A DNA stretch of 64,000 bases from JAADEM01 sp965371855 (GTDB lineage Bacteria; Bacteroidota; Bacteroidia; Bacteroidales; Marinilabiliaceae), in contig CBDUZZ010000013.1 in the NCBI GenBank assembly GCA_965371855.1, positions 7,479-71,478 of the forward strand. The letters run 5' to 3'. The notes under the pieces were generated by a model. That model was not told the DNA's origin. It saw only the letters and a program-made list of their open reading frames with translations, and made no database searches. How positions within the stretch are numbered: the stretch's first letter is position 1; every line of letters starts with the position of its first letter. Positions 1 to 8,880 of this stretch are shown piece after piece. The position numbers and the translations under genes were made by a program.

Positions 1-2
1 TG

Positions 3-446
3 TTTGATTTTGAAGTTACCGTACCGGAATTGCTATTAAAGCAGCAACAAAAAACAAATGAAATATTTAATATTGTATTAGGAGCCATAGCAGGCATTTC
101 CTTAATTGTCGGGGGTATCGGAATTATGAATATTATGTTGGCTTCTGTGTGGGAGCGGATAAAAGAGATAGGGACAAGACAGGCAATTGGTGCCTCCCGA
201 AAAGATATTGTTGTTCAGTTTTTGGCCGAGTCAACTTTAATAAGTGTATTGGGTGGACTAATTGGAATTATTCTGGGAGTGTTACTGGCTTATCTGATCC
301 AGATTACGGCAGATATAAAAACAATTGTCTCTTTCTTCTCGGTGGTTGTTGCTTTTTGTGTGTCGGCTACGGTTGGAATTGTATTCGGTTATCTTCCGGC
401 AAAAAGAGCAGCCAGTCAGGATCCTGTTGAATCATTAAGACAATGA
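3..446 (+). CDS. MacB/FtsX-type ABC transporter permease (C-terminal part, cut by window start)
   Basis: The reading frame is already open at the first bases, so this is the C-terminal ~147 residues of a longer protein. It shows the FtsX-domain end typical of MacB-like permeases: a hydrophobic segment followed by the GGIGIMNIML signature, the cytoplasmic stretch ERIKEIGTRQAIGASRKDI, then two more membrane segments and a PAKRAASQDPVESLRQ tail. Such permeases pair with a cytosolic ATPase and, through a periplasmic adaptor, with a TolC-like channel for efflux or lipoprotein/antibiotic export. The next two genes encode exactly those partners, so the three form a tripartite efflux operon. The substrate cannot be read from the sequence. 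Confidence 0.9.
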   Translation, partial: FDFEVTVPELLLKQQQKTNEIFNIVLGAIAGISLIVGGIGIMNIMLASVWERIKEIGTRQAIGASRKDIVVQFLAESTLISVLGGLIGIILGVLLAYLIQITADIKTIVSFFSVVVAFCVSATVGIVFGYLPAKRAASQDPVESLRQ

Positions 447-517
447 TGAAACAACCGTTAAGGTGCAAGGTATTAGGTTAATTGTAATGTTTAAAATTAA
501 AATCTAAATTTAATTAA

Positions 518-2017
518 ATGAAGTTGTGGAATTTAATTATACTGTTTATTTGTGGTTTTTCCGGAGTTCTCTGGGCACAGGTTGGGAACAACACCAATTC
601 GATAACTATTGAAATGAATTTGACAGATGCAATAAATCAGGCTCAGGATAAATCGCTGTATAGTTTCAGGGCAAAGAATATGTACCTTGCCCGCTATTGG
701 GAATATCGAAGTTACAAAGCAACAAAACTTCCTTCCTTAAAACTGAACTCTACACCGTACAGTTATAGCCAGTCGGTATCAACAGAATATATACCTGAAT
801 CCGGGGATTACAAATTTGTACCTATTGAGAGAGTGGAGTCTAATTTGGGACTTGCACTCGAACAGAATGTTACATTTACCGGGGGTGTTTTAGGCTTGAA
901 GTCGGATGCCAGAATGATAAAAAACAGTAATAGTGATAGGGAATATACTTCTGTTCCTATATCTATTAGTTTTAACCAGCCTCTAAACGGTTATAATAGG
1001 TTTCGCTGGATGTCGAAGATTGAGCCTTTGAAATTTGAAAAAGCCAAAAAGGAATTTCTGGTTGATATGGAGGATTTGACGATAAGGGTAGCCGGTGCTT
1101 TTTTTAATGTAGTGATGTCAGAGATTAATTTAAAAATTGCTCAGACAAATTATAGTAATGCAGATACACTGTTTCGTATTGGTAAAGGTAGGTTTGAAAT
1201 AGGGACTGTAACACAAGATGAATTGCTTGACCTTGAATTGACACTTTTGAACGCCAATATGGCAATTACAAAATCAAATATATCGTTGTATCAGACCCGA
1301 TCGTCATTCAATTCTTTATTGGGTCTGGAGAAAGATATTATCATTAAGTGTATTGTGCCGGATCAGATTCCCGACTTGAAAGTTGATGTGAATGAAGTAA
1401 TGAAATATGTGTATGATAATAATCCGGATATTATCGGGTATGAGCAAATAATGCTGGAAGCTGATAGGAGAATTGCTGAAACCAGAGCGTCAAGCGGAAT
1501 AAATGCCAATATTCGTGCTAATGTTGGTATAAATAAACAAACGCTTGATTTAGGTGATATTTATTCTTCTCCTTTTGGTGATGAAAAAGGGGTTTCTGTA
1601 GGATTGCAAATGCCGTTGCTCGACTGGGGCGAAAGGCGTGGTAAAATTCAAATGGCAAAATCCGACAGAGATGTTACTGAAGCTTCTATTCGTCAGCAAC
1701 GAATCGATCTGGAGCAAAGTGTAATAATTCAGGTTATGGAGTTTAATGTGCAGGATGATCAGGTTCTTATTTCTGCAAAAGCCGATACTGTGGCACAGTT
1801 AGGATATGATGTTACAAAACAGCGTTTTTTGATTGATAAAGTAGATGTTATTAAGCTTAACTCCGCTCGTAATTCATTGGATCAGGCGCGTAGAAATTAT
1901 GTAAATACTTTGGCGCAATACTGGAAAGGGTATTTTAATATCCGAAAATTAACTCTTTATGATTTTGAAAATAAGCATTCTCTTCTTGAAGAACTAGATA
2001 AAATGTTAGAACAATAA
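518..2017 (+). CDS. TolC family outer membrane efflux protein
   Basis: 499 residues with an N-terminal signal peptide (MKLWNLIILFICGFSGVLWAQ). Two halves rich in long helices (about 35-260 and 290-480) fit the duplicated outer membrane efflux protein fold that makes a trimeric beta-barrel plus periplasmic tunnel. It ends two bases before the ATG of the HlyD-like adaptor and follows the MacB-like permease by about 70 bases, so it most likely forms the outer membrane exit of that system. The start codon directly precedes the signal peptide. Substrate unknown. Confidence 0.87.
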   Translation: MKLWNLIILFICGFSGVLWAQVGNNTNSITIEMNLTDAINQAQDKSLYSFRAKNMYLARYWEYRSYKATKLPSLKLNSTPYSYSQSVSTEYIPESGDYKFVPIERVESNLGLALEQNVTFTGGVLGLKSDARMIKNSNSDREYTSVPISISFNQPLNGYNRFRWMSKIEPLKFEKAKKEFLVDMEDLTIRVAGAFFNVVMSEINLKIAQTNYSNADTLFRIGKGRFEIGTVTQDELLDLELTLLNANMAITKSNISLYQTRSSFNSLLGLEKDIIIKCIVPDQIPDLKVDVNEVMKYVYDNNPDIIGYEQIMLEADRRIAETRASSGINANIRANVGINKQTLDLGDIYSSPFGDEKGVSVGLQMPLLDWGERRGKIQMAKSDRDVTEASIRQQRIDLEQSVIIQVMEFNVQDDQVLISAKADTVAQLGYDVTKQRFLIDKVDVIKLNSARNSLDQARRNYVNTLAQYWKGYFNIRKLTLYDFENKHSLLEELDKMLEQ

Positions 2018-3244
2018 ATGCATGTTATGCAAAATAAAAAAAAACTTATTATAGCAACAGTTACAGGATTAATATTGATTCTGTTATTTATACTGAAACC
2101 ATGGGATAAAAGTGATAGTCATAAAGAAAGTGTAAGAGTTATAAAGGGTACATTTGAAACATACATAACAGAAATTGGTACTTTAAAAGCCCAAGTTGCT
2201 CTTGATATAATTGTTCCTGAGGTTAGCTATAGGCGTGAATTGGATATTTGGGAATTAAAGATACTTGATATTGTAGAGGAGGGTAAGATTGTTAAAACAG
2301 GAGACCATGTTGCAACTCTTGATCCAACTAATGTGGTTGAGAGAATGCGGGATGTAGATATTAGGCTGGATGAATATTACAATAATCTGGAGAATGCAAA
2401 ACTGGATTCAAGTTTAACATTGTCAGCAGCAAGGGAGACAATTCAAAAAGCTAAAGATCTTGTTTTGGATAAGGAGATAAAAGTAGAACAGTCAACTTAT
2501 GAATCAAAAGCAATACAACGGCAGTCACAATTAGAACTTGAGCAGGCTTACAGGTCATTGGCTAAAGTAAAAAGGGATTTGGATAAGAAGAGAAGGAAAA
2601 TGAAGATCTCTATTGACCGGGATATTCAGACAGTTGATAAATACGAAAAAAGAAAAAAACTCTATTTGCAACTGCAAAGTGAGTTGGATATAAAGTCACC
2701 GGCTAATGGTATGATTGTGTACGGCTTCGGGTATGATGGCAAAGTGAAAGCGGGAACTCGTGTTGGTAGGTATGCCCCACTGATTGCAACTTTGCCGGAT
2801 CTGTCATCTTTGATTTCAGAAATGTATGTAAAAGAGGTTAATATTGCAAAGATTGCTGTAGGTAATACCGTGCGTATAAGCATAGACGCATTCCCTGATA
2901 AGAAATTCACGGGAGAGATAATTAAGATTGCGAATATCGGACAGGAGATCCCCGGTGAGTATCAGAATGGTTTTAAAGTTGAGGTTCGTCTTGATCCCTT
3001 TCATGTTGAATTATTACCGGGTATGACAACAACAAATGTTGTTATTACCGGCTTGTGGGAAGATGCGTTAATGATTAATAAAAGTTCTGTTTTTGGCAAT
3101 GACTCCTTGAGATATGTGATAAAAAAAACAGGGTTGAATTCTATAAAACAAATAATTGAACTGGGCGGAGAGAATGATGAGTTCTTCAGGATTACTTCAG
3201 GACTTGAAGAGGGGAATGTTGTTTTTCTTAAGGATGATATCTGA
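2018..3244 (+). CDS. HlyD/MacA-like periplasmic adaptor subunit
   Basis: 408 residues. An N-terminal membrane anchor (about residues 9-26, LIIATVTGLILILLFIL) is followed by a lipoyl-like half, a coiled-coil hairpin (about 120-215, rich in K, E, L and Q), the second lipoyl-like half (SPANGMIVYGFGYDGKVKAG) and a beta-barrel domain ending in a membrane-proximal region. This is the membrane fusion protein plan. The ATG abuts the stop codon of the TolC-like gene; a second ATG three codons in (2027) is equally possible. It would bridge the MacB-like permease and the TolC-like channel. Confidence 0.85.
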   Translation: MHVMQNKKKLIIATVTGLILILLFILKPWDKSDSHKESVRVIKGTFETYITEIGTLKAQVALDIIVPEVSYRRELDIWELKILDIVEEGKIVKTGDHVATLDPTNVVERMRDVDIRLDEYYNNLENAKLDSSLTLSAARETIQKAKDLVLDKEIKVEQSTYESKAIQRQSQLELEQAYRSLAKVKRDLDKKRRKMKISIDRDIQTVDKYEKRKKLYLQLQSELDIKSPANGMIVYGFGYDGKVKAGTRVGRYAPLIATLPDLSSLISEMYVKEVNIAKIAVGNTVRISIDAFPDKKFTGEIIKIANIGQEIPGEYQNGFKVEVRLDPFHVELLPGMTTTNVVITGLWEDALMINKSSVFGNDSLRYVIKKTGLNSIKQIIELGGENDEFFRITSGLEEGNVVFLKDDI

Positions 3245-3403
3245 GATATAAAAAGCAGTTGTTTTTTTTCAACAAAATAGAGTTACTTTTCTGTAATTTT
3301 AATTAATTTCGAACTCAATACTTTTATCACAAAATCGCATTGTGTTTTTTGGGTTAAAGGTATGATTGGTAGAAGTTTTATTAACATTAATAAAGATATT
3401 ATT

Positions 3404-4333
3404 ATGAAAGTAACTGTTGTTGGAGCAGGTAATGTAGGTGCTACATGTGCTGATGTGTTGGCATATCGGGAAATAGCCAATGAAGTGGTATTGGTTGATA
3501 TTAAGGAAGGTATTGCCGAAGGTAAGGCATTGGATATCTGGCAAAAATCTCCTGTTACTCTTTACGATACACGTACAGTAGGAGTGACTAATGATTATTC
3601 AAAAACTAAAGATTCAGAGGTTGTTGTAATTACTTCAGGATTGCCGAGAAAGCCTGGAATGTCTCGTGATGATTTAATTGAGACAAATGCCGGTATTGTG
3701 CGTTCTGTTACCGAGAATGTAATTAAACACAGTCCTGATGCTATAATTATTGTTGTTTCCAATCCGTTGGACGTAATGACCTATCAGGCACATATTACAT
3801 CTAAATTGCCAAGAACAAAGCTCATGGGAATGGCAGGTATTTTGGATACTGCCAGGTATAGAGCTTTCCTTGCAGAAGCTTTGGATGTTTCTCCGAAAGA
3901 TATTCAGGCTATATTAATGGGTGGCCATGGTGACACAATGGTTCCTCTTCCTCGTTATACCACAGTAGGTGGTATCCCTGTTACCGAATTGATAGAGAAA
4001 GACAAACTTGATGCAATTATTCAACGAACTAAAGCAGGTGGTGGAGAGTTGGTTAAGTTAATGGGTACTTCAGCCTGGTATGCTCCTGGAGCTGCTGCTG
4101 CTCAGATGGTAGAGGCTATTTTGAAAAATCAACGTCGTGTATTCCCTGTTTGCGTTAAGCTTGAAGGTGAGTATGGTATCAAGGATTGTTATCTTGGCGC
4201 TCCAGTTGTGTTGGGTAAAAATGGTATTGAAAAAATCATTGAACTTGACCTTAATGAGGAAGAGAAAGAATCACTTGAGACAAGTCGTAAGCATGTAGTT
4301 GAAGTAATGGAAGTTCTTGATAAAATGAGATAA
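3404..4333 (+). CDS. mdh: malate dehydrogenase (LDH-like type)
   Basis: 309 residues from the ATG at 3404, where homology begins with MKVTVVGAGNVG, the GxGxxG NAD-binding motif; the upstream in-frame ATG at 3362 would add 14 unrelated residues. The substrate loop PRKPGMSRDDL carries the arginines that select malate/oxaloacetate, and the catalytic His lies in GGHGDTMVPL. It interconverts malate and oxaloacetate with NAD(H) in the TCA cycle or its reductive branch. Length and motifs match the LDH-like malate dehydrogenases of Bacteroidota. It appears monocistronic, with a strong hairpin terminator downstream. Confidence 0.95.
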   Translation: MKVTVVGAGNVGATCADVLAYREIANEVVLVDIKEGIAEGKALDIWQKSPVTLYDTRTVGVTNDYSKTKDSEVVVITSGLPRKPGMSRDDLIETNAGIVRSVTENVIKHSPDAIIIVVSNPLDVMTYQAHITSKLPRTKLMGMAGILDTARYRAFLAEALDVSPKDIQAILMGGHGDTMVPLPRYTTVGGIPVTELIEKDKLDAIIQRTKAGGGELVKLMGTSAWYAPGAAAAQMVEAILKNQRRVFPVCVKLEGEYGIKDCYLGAPVVLGKNGIEKIIELDLNEEEKESLETSRKHVVEVMEVLDKMR

Positions 4334-4397
4334 GTGCTATCTGTATCGACCTAAAAAGGCGTTATAGATTTATTAAACATTAATAATAGTTTTTAGA

Positions 4398-4431
4398 AGA
4401 GGGTGTCCAAAAATGGATACCCTCTTTTTTG
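4398..4431 (+). terminator. rho-independent terminator after mdh
   Basis: A 12-bp stem (AGAGGGTGTCCA / TGGATACCCTCT, one G-T pair) with a 4-base A loop is followed directly by a run of six T. It lies about 65 bases after the mdh stop codon on the plus strand. Confidence 0.85.
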
Positions 4432-4555
4432 TTTTCTTTCTGTAATATATCTGACGGCTTAGCCCGAGAATTCTAAAGGTGGAAACTATCGTTTCTTTTT
4501 GTACTTCTTAGTATAACAGACAAAATGGTATTTAACCTGCATTATTTATTCAGGT

Positions 4556-4700
4556 AAATATTTCGCTCCGATGGAGCTTAGTTTTCTATGTTGTATCTTT
4601 TGCTACTCTGTCGCTTAGAAATTAGCTGCATCGCAGCAAAATATTTGTAGTCAATAAATTATATAAAATTGAAAAATAGCTACATCGTAGCGAAATATTC
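4556..4700. repeat. three copies of a small hairpin repeat with compensatory stem changes
   Basis: Three 22-bp units lie between mdh and the next gene. Cores: GCTCCGATGGAGC (4565-4577, inverted orientation), GCTGCATCGCAGC (4625-4637) and GCTACATCGTAGC (4679-4691), each flanked by AAATATTT-like sequence. Each forms a 5-bp stem with a triloop, and the fourth stem pair differs in each copy but always pairs (C-G, G-C, A-T). The third copy overlaps a spurious N-terminal extension of the downstream frame. The rest of the 4434-4848 gap shows nothing else recognisable. This resembles REP-type elements (inference). Confidence 0.7.
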
Positions 4701-4848
4701 CTGCAACATTTACCAGAGTTTGATTATATCAATTTTTCAAAACATAGCACAAAAATGCAGGTTAGTAACTAAATTTGATATACTCGTGGAAAATACTGAA
4801 CCACATAGCAAACTAATTAGTAATATTAATCAGAAAAGGGACTTAAAA

Positions 4849-5706
4849 ATGAAAAGAATTATTCTTTTATCGGTAGTTATGGTAATCATAAACCTAAACC
4901 TGACAGCTCAGGTGTATGATGCTTTTGGGAACAGAATACCTTCAAAAAACACAAAAACACAAATAAAAAAAGGAGAAAACAAAGTTGACTCCAATGGATG
5001 GAAACAAGGTGTATGGGAGAAGTATTATGACAATGGGAATCCTAAATACAAAGCCAATTTTAAAGATGACAAATTGGTTGGTGAATTAATAAGGTTTTTT
5101 GAAGATGGCACTCCAAGTGTAAAAATTGTTTATGATGAAACCGGAGAATACGGTGATGCAAGTCTATATAATACAAAAGGGAAAATAATAGCAGAGGGAA
5201 AATATTACCGGCAGTTAAAAGATAGCACCTGGACATTCTTTTCAGAAAGCAGTGAAAAACGTGCCACTGAAGAGTACATAAAAGGAAAAAGGAACGGAAA
5301 AACTTTAATTTTTTATCCGGGAGGTAAAGTGGCTGAAGAGATAAACTGGAAAGATGATTTGAAAGAGGGTGATTGGATACAATATTTCAGAAGTGGAAAA
5401 TTAAAAGCAAAATCACAACATAAAAAAGGAAAACTTGAAGATTCCTATATTTTCTACTTCGAAAATGGCGATATTGAAATTAAAGGTCAGTACAAAAATG
5501 ACAAAGAGGATGGTGAGTGGTCATTTTATGACAACGAAGGAAAAATAAAATATGTTATAAAATTCAATGAGGGGAAAGTTCAAAACCCGGAAGCTCTAGA
5601 CAGCTTACAGAATAAAAAACTGAAAAACTTAGAGAACTCAAGACAGAACCTGAAAGATCCTGAATTTTATCGTAATGACCCTGATGGATACATTCGTGGA
5701 AGATAA
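4849..5706 (+). CDS. MORN/YwqK-type repeat protein, secreted
   Basis: 285 residues from the ATG at 4849, chosen because it starts a clear signal peptide (MKRIILLSVVMVIINLNLTAQ). The frame is open further upstream, but that part translates a hairpin repeat. The body has about eight tandem repeats of ~23 residues such as GVWEKYYDNGNPKYKANFKD and GEWSFYDNEGKIKYVIKF, the pattern of MORN-like repeats seen in YwqK-family proteins. These are thought to be scaffold or binding proteins of the envelope; no enzymatic motif is visible. It is followed 66 bases later by the secreted protease, but a functional link is not shown. Confidence 0.75.
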   Translation: MKRIILLSVVMVIINLNLTAQVYDAFGNRIPSKNTKTQIKKGENKVDSNGWKQGVWEKYYDNGNPKYKANFKDDKLVGELIRFFEDGTPSVKIVYDETGEYGDASLYNTKGKIIAEGKYYRQLKDSTWTFFSESSEKRATEEYIKGKRNGKTLIFYPGGKVAEEINWKDDLKEGDWIQYFRSGKLKAKSQHKKGKLEDSYIFYFENGDIEIKGQYKNDKEDGEWSFYDNEGKIKYVIKFNEGKVQNPEALDSLQNKKLKNLENSRQNLKDPEFYRNDPDGYIRGR

Positions 5707-5772
5707 CGGGTCATTGGCATAAAAATTATCTGTACATGCTGGTTTATTGAGTATATTAATAACAACAGAAAT

Positions 5773-7416
5773 ATGAAAACAATAATCAAGATATCATTAT
5801 TATTTATTATCCAATTTATTTTTACGGATATACTGGCAGAAGATAATGGATATTTTGTAACTTTTACTGACAAGGACGATACACCATACTCTGTTAATAC
5901 TCCTGAAGAATTTCTATCTGCACGAGCTATCGAACGAAGAGAAAAACAAAATATTCCTATTACCGTAAGAGACCTCCCAGTTAACCCTGTTTATATTGAC
6001 AATCTTAAAAAGCTGGGTGTTAAAATAAAGAATACTACCAAATGGATGAATGGATGTATCGTTTTTAGCTCTGACAAAGCGTTAATGGACACTCTCAATA
6101 AGTATGATTTTATCAGTTCAGTTGAATTAACCTACAAGGCAAAAACAACCGGTTCTGCAAAATTTGAAAAAACCTTTCAAGGCCTTAAATCAGGGAAAGC
6201 AAATAATATTTATGGCACTGCATTTAACCAGATAAATACAGTTAACGGGATTGATATGCATGACAAAGGATATCAGGGAAAGGATAAAATAATTGCGATT
6301 ATTGATGCCGGTTTTTATGGTGTTGACCAACTACCTGCCTTCGACCATCTTTGGAATAACGATCAGATATTGGGAACAAAAGATTTTGTTGATCCTACTT
6401 CAAATATATTCGAGGAAGACGAACACGGAATGAATGTATTGTCTATAATAGGTGGAAAAATTGAAGGTAGTTTTATGGGGACAGCACCGGAAGCAAAATT
6501 TTGGTTGTTACGCACAGAGGAGGCTATTTCTGAATATCCTATCGAAGCTGATTACTGGATTTGTGCGGCTGAATTTGCCGACAGTGCGGGCGTAGATGTA
6601 ATTAATACTTCCTTAGGATATAGCCTGTTTGATGACGAAACAATGAATTACACATACTCCCAGCTTGACGGAGAAACAATACGTATATCCAGAGCAGCAT
6701 CAATTGCATCTGCTACAGGAATGATAGTGGTTATTAGTGCTGGTAACGAAGGTTCCAATCCATCATGGCATTACATATCGGCTCCGGCAGATGCCAGAAA
6801 TATTATTACCGTTGGAGCAATGACTGCCGACAGCATAAAAGCCTATTTCTCCTCTTTCGGTCCTTCAGCTGATGGAAGAATCAAGCCTGATGTAACAGCT
6901 ATGGGTGTATCTAACGCAGTTCAGCGGACCGACGGAAGTATAGGGACAGGCAATGGCACTTCATTTTCTGCACCTGTTATTGCGGGGCTGGCTGCTTGCT
7001 TATGGCAAAAGGTTAGTACTTTGTCTTCATCCGAAGTAACAGAATTAATTATTCAGTCAAGTAATAATTATGAGAATCCCGATGCAAATATGGGCTACGG
7101 AATACCAGACTTTAAAATAGCCTATAACACTTCTATAAATTCGCAAAGAGAGAGTGGTAAAAACAGTTGGATGGTATATCCAAATCCTTTCAAAGATCAG
7201 TTGGTGTTAATTAACAAAGAAAATTATACTGAAACCGATATCGAAATAAGTCTTTACGATATAACAGGAAGATTAAAATATAAACAAACACTTTCAGTTG
7301 GCAGCCCGAAAATTTATGTTGACATACCATCATATTTGTTGAACGGTTTATATATCTTGCACATAAAAGAGAACGATTTAGTTTCGCAACACAAACTAAT
7401 GAAAGAAGACTATTAA
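5773..7416 (+). CDS. secreted S8 subtilisin-like serine protease with T9SS C-terminal domain
   Basis: 547 residues. Signal peptide at 1-22, a pro-region to about 150, then an S8 catalytic domain with the triad D178 (IIDAGFYG), H218 (EDEHGMN) and S397 (GTSFSAP), plus the oxyanion Asn N325 (SAGNEG). The last ~80 residues (YPNPFKDQ ... LYDITGRL ... LNGLYILHI) form a type A sorting domain used by the type IX secretion system of Bacteroidota, so the enzyme should be exported and anchored or released at the cell surface. It ends 3 bases before xseA, which suggests co-transcription. Substrate unknown, probably general peptide degradation. Confidence 0.9.
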   Translation: MKTIIKISLLFIIQFIFTDILAEDNGYFVTFTDKDDTPYSVNTPEEFLSARAIERREKQNIPITVRDLPVNPVYIDNLKKLGVKIKNTTKWMNGCIVFSSDKALMDTLNKYDFISSVELTYKAKTTGSAKFEKTFQGLKSGKANNIYGTAFNQINTVNGIDMHDKGYQGKDKIIAIIDAGFYGVDQLPAFDHLWNNDQILGTKDFVDPTSNIFEEDEHGMNVLSIIGGKIEGSFMGTAPEAKFWLLRTEEAISEYPIEADYWICAAEFADSAGVDVINTSLGYSLFDDETMNYTYSQLDGETIRISRAASIASATGMIVVISAGNEGSNPSWHYISAPADARNIITVGAMTADSIKAYFSSFGPSADGRIKPDVTAMGVSNAVQRTDGSIGTGNGTSFSAPVIAGLAACLWQKVSTLSSSEVTELIIQSSNNYENPDANMGYGIPDFKIAYNTSINSQRESGKNSWMVYPNPFKDQLVLINKENYTETDIEISLYDITGRLKYKQTLSVGSPKIYVDIPSYLLNGLYILHIKENDLVSQHKLMKEDY

Positions 7417-7419
7417 GAA

Positions 7420-8799
7420 ATGTCTCAGGAACCTGTTTCGTTATATGATTTAAACCAACTGGTAAAAGAAAAAATAAACACCTCTTTCCCCGGACTTTTG
7501 TGGGTTGTTGCTGAAATAAGTGAAATTCGTACAAACAGAACAGGTCATTGCTATCTCGAATTAATAGAAAAATCATCTGAAAAAGATGAAGTAATTGCCA
7601 AAGCAAAAGCCACTATTTGGTCATTCACTTACAGAATGGTTAAACCTTATTTTGAAGAGGCAACAGGGCAAATCCTTAAAGCCGGACTAAAAGTACTTTT
7701 CAAGGCTTCTGTTGAGTTTCATGAAGTTTACGGTTTCAGCCTGAACATTAAAGACATTGATCCTAATTACACTCTTGGAGAAGTTGAAAGGAAAAAACGC
7801 GAAACAATAAAAAAGCTGGAAAGTGAAGGTGTTATTGATATGAACAAAGAGACCTTTCTGCCGGCAGTCACTCAACGAATTGCAGTAATCTCTTCTCCTA
7901 CAGCCGCCGGGTATCAAGATTTTGTTCATCAGATTGAAAACAATCAGGAGAGATTCAAAATTTACCATCACCTTTTCCCTGCTATTGTTCAGGGTGAAGG
8001 AGCTGCAAGCTCCATTATATCGACCTTTGATAAGATATATGAACATGAGCACCTTTTTGATGCAGTTGTATTGATAAGAGGTGGCGGTTCGTCATCCGAC
8101 CTAATGTGTTTCGATGATTATGAACTTGCATATTATATTACTCAGTTCCCTTTGCCGGTACTAACAGGCATAGGGCATGAACGTGACATTTCAGTTGCTG
8201 ACATGGTGGCACATACACACCTAAAGACCCCAACAGCTGTTGCTGAATTCATCATACAAAAAATAACTGATTTTCACTTTTATCTTGACGGTTTACAAAA
8301 TGCATTCACAGATATAATCACAAAAAAAATCAGCGATAATAAACATCAGTTAGAGATGATGGCTCAAAAAATAACACCCCTTATTATTAACAGCATAGAA
8401 AGACAAAAGCGTAATCTCAATAATCTGGCTGCAAACATTAAAAGATCAACCTCATCATTTGTAAACACAAATCTTCAAACGCTTAACCATCAACATGATA
8501 TATCGAGATACTTAACCTTGAAAACATTAAAGGTTCAAAAACATAACCTGAATTTTTATCACTCAAAACTTAAACTTGAAACAAAAGGATTCTTTAAGTC
8601 AAAAAAACAGGGACTGCATCTTATAGAAAAATCAATAAGCCTGTCTGACCCGATAAATGTATTGAACAAAGGATATTCAATTACATATAAAAAGAATGAG
8701 GTGTTAAAATCAATATCTGACGTATACACCGGAGATAAAATTGTCACAAGACTTAAAGACGGAGAAGTCACCAGCACTATTGAAAACATAAAAGAGTAG
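7420..8799 (+). CDS. xseA: exodeoxyribonuclease VII large subunit
   Basis: 459 residues. N-terminal OB-fold DNA-binding domain (about 1-110, with FPGLLWVVAEISEIRTNRTG), then the XseA catalytic core with RIAVISSPTAAGYQDF, the VLIRGGGSSSDL motif and PVLTGIGHERDISVADMVAH, followed by a long coiled-coil region and a C-terminal strand. It degrades single-stranded DNA together with XseB. Start: ATG 3 bases after the protease stop. Unusually, the small subunit gene is not next to it but 2.3 kb downstream, after a histidine kinase. Confidence 0.95.
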   Translation: MSQEPVSLYDLNQLVKEKINTSFPGLLWVVAEISEIRTNRTGHCYLELIEKSSEKDEVIAKAKATIWSFTYRMVKPYFEEATGQILKAGLKVLFKASVEFHEVYGFSLNIKDIDPNYTLGEVERKKRETIKKLESEGVIDMNKETFLPAVTQRIAVISSPTAAGYQDFVHQIENNQERFKIYHHLFPAIVQGEGAASSIISTFDKIYEHEHLFDAVVLIRGGGSSSDLMCFDDYELAYYITQFPLPVLTGIGHERDISVADMVAHTHLKTPTAVAEFIIQKITDFHFYLDGLQNAFTDIITKKISDNKHQLEMMAQKITPLIINSIERQKRNLNNLAANIKRSTSSFVNTNLQTLNHQHDISRYLTLKTLKVQKHNLNFYHSKLKLETKGFFKSKKQGLHLIEKSISLSDPINVLNKGYSITYKKNEVLKSISDVYTGDKIVTRLKDGEVTSTIENIKE

Positions 8800-8880
8800 T
8801 AGAATATTTTTTATAACCAATGGATTTTATATATTTGGAATACTAAAAATGGGAAATAGCTAACAACCTACAATCTAATA

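Noticed and set aside
4669..4848. N-terminal extension of the MORN-type protein
   Set aside because: It translates the third hairpin repeat and lies upstream of an obvious signal peptide start at 4849.
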